From: Physella acuta
Lineage: Eukaryota > Mollusca > Gastropoda > Physidae
Direction: 5' to 3'
Length of the DNA: 64,000 nt
Assembly: GCF_028476545.1 (NCBI RefSeq)
Contig: NW_026731885.1
Location: 372,001-436,000 of the forward strand
Positions 58,953 to 64,000 of the stretch are shown one piece after another; positions within the stretch are counted from its first letter, which is position 1; each line of letters opens with the position of its first letter. The notes beneath the pieces were generated by a model, which saw nothing but the letters and a program-made list of their open reading frames with translations, was not told where the DNA came from and made no database searches. The position numbers were made by a program, and so were the translations under genes.

Positions 58953-61900
58953 AACTACTAGTTACTAAACTAGATCTATATTTGATATAGAATCTATCTA
59001 GTCTAGATTCCAAATCTACATAGGGCTGATAGGCCTATAGTATAGTTTGCAAACTTAGTAAACTAACTGAACTCGGTCTCAAACTGCAAACATTCATATT
59101 TCAATCATTACTCAAACAACAGCAGAACCTGTAGAGATTTTGATTCTAGACAAGATCTACCATCATCTAGATTCTAAATCAGACTCCTCTCTAGATTCTA
59201 GGCCCCAAGCGTAAGCTGGGGTAGACTTTTTATACTTTTGAAACTATACTTTTTTACGATCCTCAATAGTTCAATCATGTGATGTACACTGTCCAAACTT
59301 ATAGCCAATAGGTCTATCTCATACCAGCTGTCACTGAGTCTCAGGTCTCACTTGGCCCAGTCTACACCAATAGGCCACATTTAACAACTGTCGGGGTCTT
59401 ACTGGACCCAATTTACGCCATTAAATAGTATAGTTCACAGTCTTGTGCATTATAGTATAATGAACAATGAATTACCATATACTCATATAGGTAGATCTAG
59501 GGCTAGTTTGTAGCAGGAAGAACAGCTGTTCTGAGTTTTTATTCTTGGATGTAAAATAGGGTGGTAGTTTACTAGATTCTGACTAATCTGCCTCTGTTTA
59601 CATTTTACTTATTAAAGCCATGAATGACATAATGTTAATGTTAGGTAGGTGACAAAAGTTGAGGAGAGAGCGGTAATACTGATTCCTCTTTAATCTTCCT
59701 GTATCATGAAGGCCATAAATTACATAAGGTCTCTAACATAAGGTCTCTCGCTTGACTGAGATCTAAAAGTCAGAGCAGTATATCTATGTTGTCTACTAAG
59801 GGATTAGAAGTTTTATGGTGATCACAGTGGTTTAATGTTTAAGGTTAGGAAGTGCAAAATTTTGATGAGAGAGATTGTTTTCCCTGTTGTACGTACTGCA
59901 CAATGAAGTTCATAAATGATATAACATATAATATGCTGATATATATATATTTAAAAATACTTATGTCCCTAAAAAGGAGCAGAAGTTTTGACGATGGTGG
60001 GTGTGGTTTTATTCCCCATGTGTAGAATTTCAATGATAAGAAAGAATACACTTAAGGCATTGGGAATAACATAATAGAAATGCAAGCTAGTAGACAAAAT
60101 CAATATATTATAAATATGTACATTTTGGCAATCACAGTGTAAAAAAAATTCTCTTAAATAAAACTTCTTTAACAACAGCTATACTATAATATAAAAATGG
60201 TGTTTAAATGTAGGCCTATAGTAATCAATACTTAAAAAAGTCTTGTTGTTCATTACAAAGTGACGTTTCCTTAGTTAAGTCTATTTGGAAAAAAAGATCA
60301 TATAATGGTTTACTGCAGTTGAGAGATTTAGAAGAGGGAGCAGTTTGATTAATTCTTGTTTGATCTCTTCATCTGCTGGATCAAGAGGGTCATAAATTGC
60401 ATAATAGTAGTCTAGGTCTCTCTTTATGGGGTAACACTGCTATCTAATGATCTGCAGTAGAAAGGTATTTGATATAATATAATAATTATAGTTTGTTCAC
60501 CGGTTAAAGCACCAGATCTTCTCTCTCAGTTATTCACATCATTCATGTCATTCTTATATACTATAGTATCATAAGTATGTCTATAACCACTTACATTTTT
60601 ATAATGGTTGCTTTTACAATGTCAGATATTCGTTTTTCAAGTCAGTATATTGGTTAGTAGTTCCCAAATATTTTATTTTTGAAATCTCTTCTTTCTTTTT
60701 TTTTCTAGCATAATACAATACTTGTCTACTTTTTTTTGGATAAAACAGTTAATGTGTAGAAGAAGAAAGTATTAGATGTACATTAAAACTATATTTACAG
60801 ATGGGCTGATTACATTTTCATTCAACCTAAACTGCTGCTTCATAAGCTGAGCATGTTCCTATTAGCAATTATAATATGTACCAGGATGATAATCAGCTCC
60901 TAACTTGGATAACAGGATCAAAAAGAATAAAACTAATTTTTTGCTAAATACAATCCTCTCAAACCAGGCAGATGGACTGATTACATTTGCATGGGATTCA
61001 TCTATTTATTTTACATAAGTGATCTTAATTTGTGTCATAAACTGCAGTTTAGCATGTTGTAATTGGCAATATGGGTACACATAGATAATAATTAGCTCCT
61101 AATCTAGATAACAGGATCAGAAGGAAATATTTTTTCTTAATACAGTCCTCTAAAACCAGGCGGAGTATTTTGTTATTGGCAATATACATAATTGGCTCCT
61201 AATCTAGATAACAGCGTCAGAAAGAAATAAACTAATAATTTTCTAAATACAATCCTCTTAAACCAGACATACCACAACTTATTGGATAAACAGAGTATTT
61301 ATGAACTTACGTTGACAGCTGCTGTATCTAAAAATAAACCCCCAATCTATGTTCTATGTATATAATATGACATGATCTCTTAGCTTTTTTGTATTTTTAG
61401 ACCAGTCGATATGCTTTCTGTAAAATCTTATAATCCTCATATGATGTTTAAAATCATGACCTTGGTTGTTTATTTAACTTGTAAATATTTTCCAAATATT
61501 AATCTAGAAAAACATCCTCTGCATAGCCTACTAGCAGTAAAAAGAAAACCTTGATTATTTTAATGTAGCCTTTGTGTAGCAGATGATATTGATGTGTCCA
61601 CCATTATCAAGATTGTATTGGCAATCAGATCAACCCCTACATCTGTCGCCCACGCAGTAGTTCAAAGGGCTATTTATGTATCTGCAGTGAGGTATCCCAT
61701 GGGACAGAGGAGAACACCACTGTTGTTTCACTCTTGTTTTTACAAATGTAGGAAGTATTTTTGGCATAAAATGGTTCTAGTAAAATGTGAATTTTGTTTT
61801 CTAATTAATTTTCCATGTCGTTCTAACTAAAATTGATACAGCATATTAGTCTGAAATACTTTATGAGGTATTTTAAATTTAGTTTTCTGGATTTCTTCTT

Positions 61901-64000
61901 CTCCGTTTTAGTTTTAATTTTAATTTTGGAACAGATATCATTAACACAATTATTAAAAATTACATGTCAACATGTATGGGCCATCTCTTGGATAATGTTT
62001 CTTAAGCTGCAGGGGGTCTGATCTCTGGACTTGTAAGCAACCATTTACTCTCCCTATCTGACCATGCCACCCCCATTATTCTGGATTGAGACTAAAATTT
62101 AGCTGCAGTTATCAAGTGACAGCTGAGAGTAGTAACACATGTAGCTAGTGAGAGGTTACATATTCCTCTTGTTTTCAAAATCAATTCTCTTGTTTTGACT
62201 CAGTAAATAAAATGAAATCAAATGCAACAGATGTCTGGCCACAGCTGTTGTCTCAATTTGAAAAGTCAAGGAAGTGAAGCAAGAAAACCTCTTTTATTTG
62301 TCGAGATTGTTTTAGCTTTAAATCTTGCATGTGAGTTTTTGATTTCAGTCAAAAACAATTTTAAATTTCAGTGGTCATTCTTTTTTTTTCTCTTTGCAAC
62401 ATTGTGAGTAAAAAATTATCTGTAAAGAGGTCTTTTAGTGTGAAGTTGGTATTACTTTTTAATATATCTGGCAGTAATTGTATGTGTTTTGTACTGAAAT
62501 TAAAAAGTGGCATACAAGTTTAGGAAGACTTGTTGTTGCTGTTTAAAACTTTGATGAGAAATGTAGATAATACCTCATTCTAGAAAAAGCATGCTGGTAG
62601 CCATTGATAGAAACTTTATACACTCATTGTTGATTTTCAGCTTTTTAATCTATATTTTTTTTAGACTTCTTAAAGTTGAGTAGTTTAAAATTTTATGAAG
62701 GCTTTTGTAAAAATTGTATTCAAAAATGAAAATAAATAAATCTTGAGACTGTTTTTAATGTATTAAAAAGTTATTTAATTTAAGGCATGAGTGAACCCAA
62801 TTAACAGAAGGTATATCTTGTATTCTTTTACAGTAGAGCGTAAAAACATAGTCATATAGTCTACCTTTATTGTTTTGAACTTTTTTTAGGCCTATTTTAT
62901 CACATTTATTGAATTTTCCTTTTTTAGTTCTTTTTATTAATTATTATTTTAATTAGTTTCTTCATCTTTTTATAGAAGACATTTTTAAACATATTTCATT
63001 TCATCCTTCATTAAAAGCTGTTTTAAGCTATAGTATAGTGTATTAAAACAGCTGTTGTGACTAGATCATAATCTAGTATTTGTCTATTTATAGAGAGTCG
63101 GTGTCGTGTAGCAAGTATTTAGAGCATGTTTTTTATGTGTAGCCAATTACCAGAATACACAGATTGTTGTTTGTCAAAGCTTAACTAGTATTTTGTTTGT
63201 TAGATTAAAAAAAAAACCAGGTTAGTTCTCAACACAGTGTCAGGCTATGAGAAATTGAGTTCCACTTTTTTCTCTTGTGTTTGAATTCAGACATCTACAC
63301 TAACACTTGTTTCATCTTCCAAATTTGTTGAAGTGATTTCTGTTGTGTTTTGAATTTGTAAAAAGTATATTGTATTCAAACATTTCTATGGAATTATTTC
63401 TCAGTGTTTGCTTTAAAAAGACAGGAAAAAAATACCTAATACATTTAGCTATTATTTTCCCCCATGTCCAACTAGTTAAAAAAAAAGCAGACATTCCTTC
63501 TTCAATTTTACATGAGACTAAATTAGAACTGTAATTGGTCTATCTACATTTTCATGTTGGATGAGTGTTATATTTTTTTTTCTTTGTCATAATTTTAAAG
63601 AATTCGGTATGACCTTTGTCCTAAATTTATTGCCACATTAATGTTAAGCACATATCTTCTACGTTTATAATAGCTTTTTTTGTCGGTCACGGATGAGTAG
63701 ACTTTTTGTGCTATCCGCGTTCAGGACCATTGTTAATCCAACATTGCCTTGTTGCTTCAGCTAAGCTGGGGATTCATGCACACACTCAAGTGTAACATTC
63801 TGTATCTCCTTAACAAAGACACATTATATTTCGTCTTTGCTGGGTACTAAAATTCTTTAAAATTCCTCATGCAGCGGGAGGTAACCCCATGGGACCTGCA
63901 GTGCCTTTTGTTTGTGTTCACAACGTTTTTAGTAAGCGTAACACAAAAAAAGTATATTCCTGGATACCGTCTAATATAAACTTAACTTTAAGAATTCAAT
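58953..64000. other. Intergenic or intronic AT-rich DNA
   Basis: AGATCT/CTAGA-rich at 58970-59200. A degenerate ~130-bp repeat with AGATGGACTGATTACATTT, AGCTCCTAATCTAGATAACA and TACAATCCTCT recurs at about 60790-61270. An open stretch at 61582-61743 has somewhat higher GC after a possible acceptor, with no recognised homology. AATAAA at about 62730. No gene can be supported. Confidence 0.5.
60790..61275 (+). repeat. ~120-180-bp degenerate repeat, 3 copies
   Basis: Each copy has ATAATAATTAGCTCCTAA-like, TCTAGATAACAGGATCAGAA and AATACAATCCTCT(A)AAACC segments at about 60885-60970, 61085-61160 and 61190-61265. Confidence 0.65.

Noticed and set aside
61582-61830. Exon of an unknown gene (STIIKIVLAIRSTPTSVAHA)
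   Set aside because: A possible acceptor and somewhat higher GC, but no recognised homology, no partner exons and no convincing donor.

Overview
The window is animal nuclear DNA: AT-rich, with small exons bounded by GT/AG splice sites, short interspersed elements, non-autonomous DNA transposons and many minisatellites. Two intron-rich host genes dominate, both on the + strand: an ABCC4/MRP4-type ABC exporter (4480 to 40819, 5' part missing to the left) and a complete SMC4 condensin gene (46125 to 55783). The TE mix (a Gmr1-like Gypsy element, tRNA-headed SINEs, hAT MITEs) and islands of TAGATCTAGATCT-like sequence suggest a mollusc, probably a heterobranch gastropod. That taxonomic placement is inference, not proof.

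Layout. 1-3930: right-hand part of a minus-strand Gmr1-like Gypsy LTR retrotransposon (5' LTR 3213-3930, gag, protease, integrase), probably inside an upstream intron of the ABCC gene. 4480-4605: a constitutive ABCC exon ending transmembrane domain 1 helix 4. 8573-28536: ten consecutive, same-strand, same-phase alternative versions of ONE exon (about 250 nt each), each encoding the TM5-TM6 hairpin that leads into nucleotide-binding domain 1. 31315-40819: nineteen constitutive exons for NBD1, linker, TMD2, NBD2 and an acidic C-terminal tail. 40820-46124: 3' UTR and intergenic DNA with nested hAT MITEs and AGATCT-rich sequence. 46125-55783: SMC4, 27 coding exons, 1275 codons. 56260-64000: no recognisable gene; one MITE with long terminal inverted repeats (58409-58952) and AT-rich DNA.

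How it works. Every one of the ten ABCC exons has length 3n+1, starts by completing the codon left open by the 4480-4605 exon, and ends on a codon boundary that matches the 31315 exon. Exactly one must be chosen: skipping or double inclusion shifts the frame. The gene can therefore make ten transporters that differ only in the TM5-TM6 hairpin, including the TM6 positions known to set substrate preference in human MRP4. This is the most interesting system in the window. The Drosophila MRP gene is a known precedent for variable internal exons in an ABCC gene, but a ten-exon set in an MRP4-type gene is not something I know to be described.

A second theme is that tandem repeats in this window are repeatedly seeded on splice sites: several introns carry 2 to about 23 copies of the exon-intron junction itself, so real splice sites sit at the edge of arrays of decoy copies.
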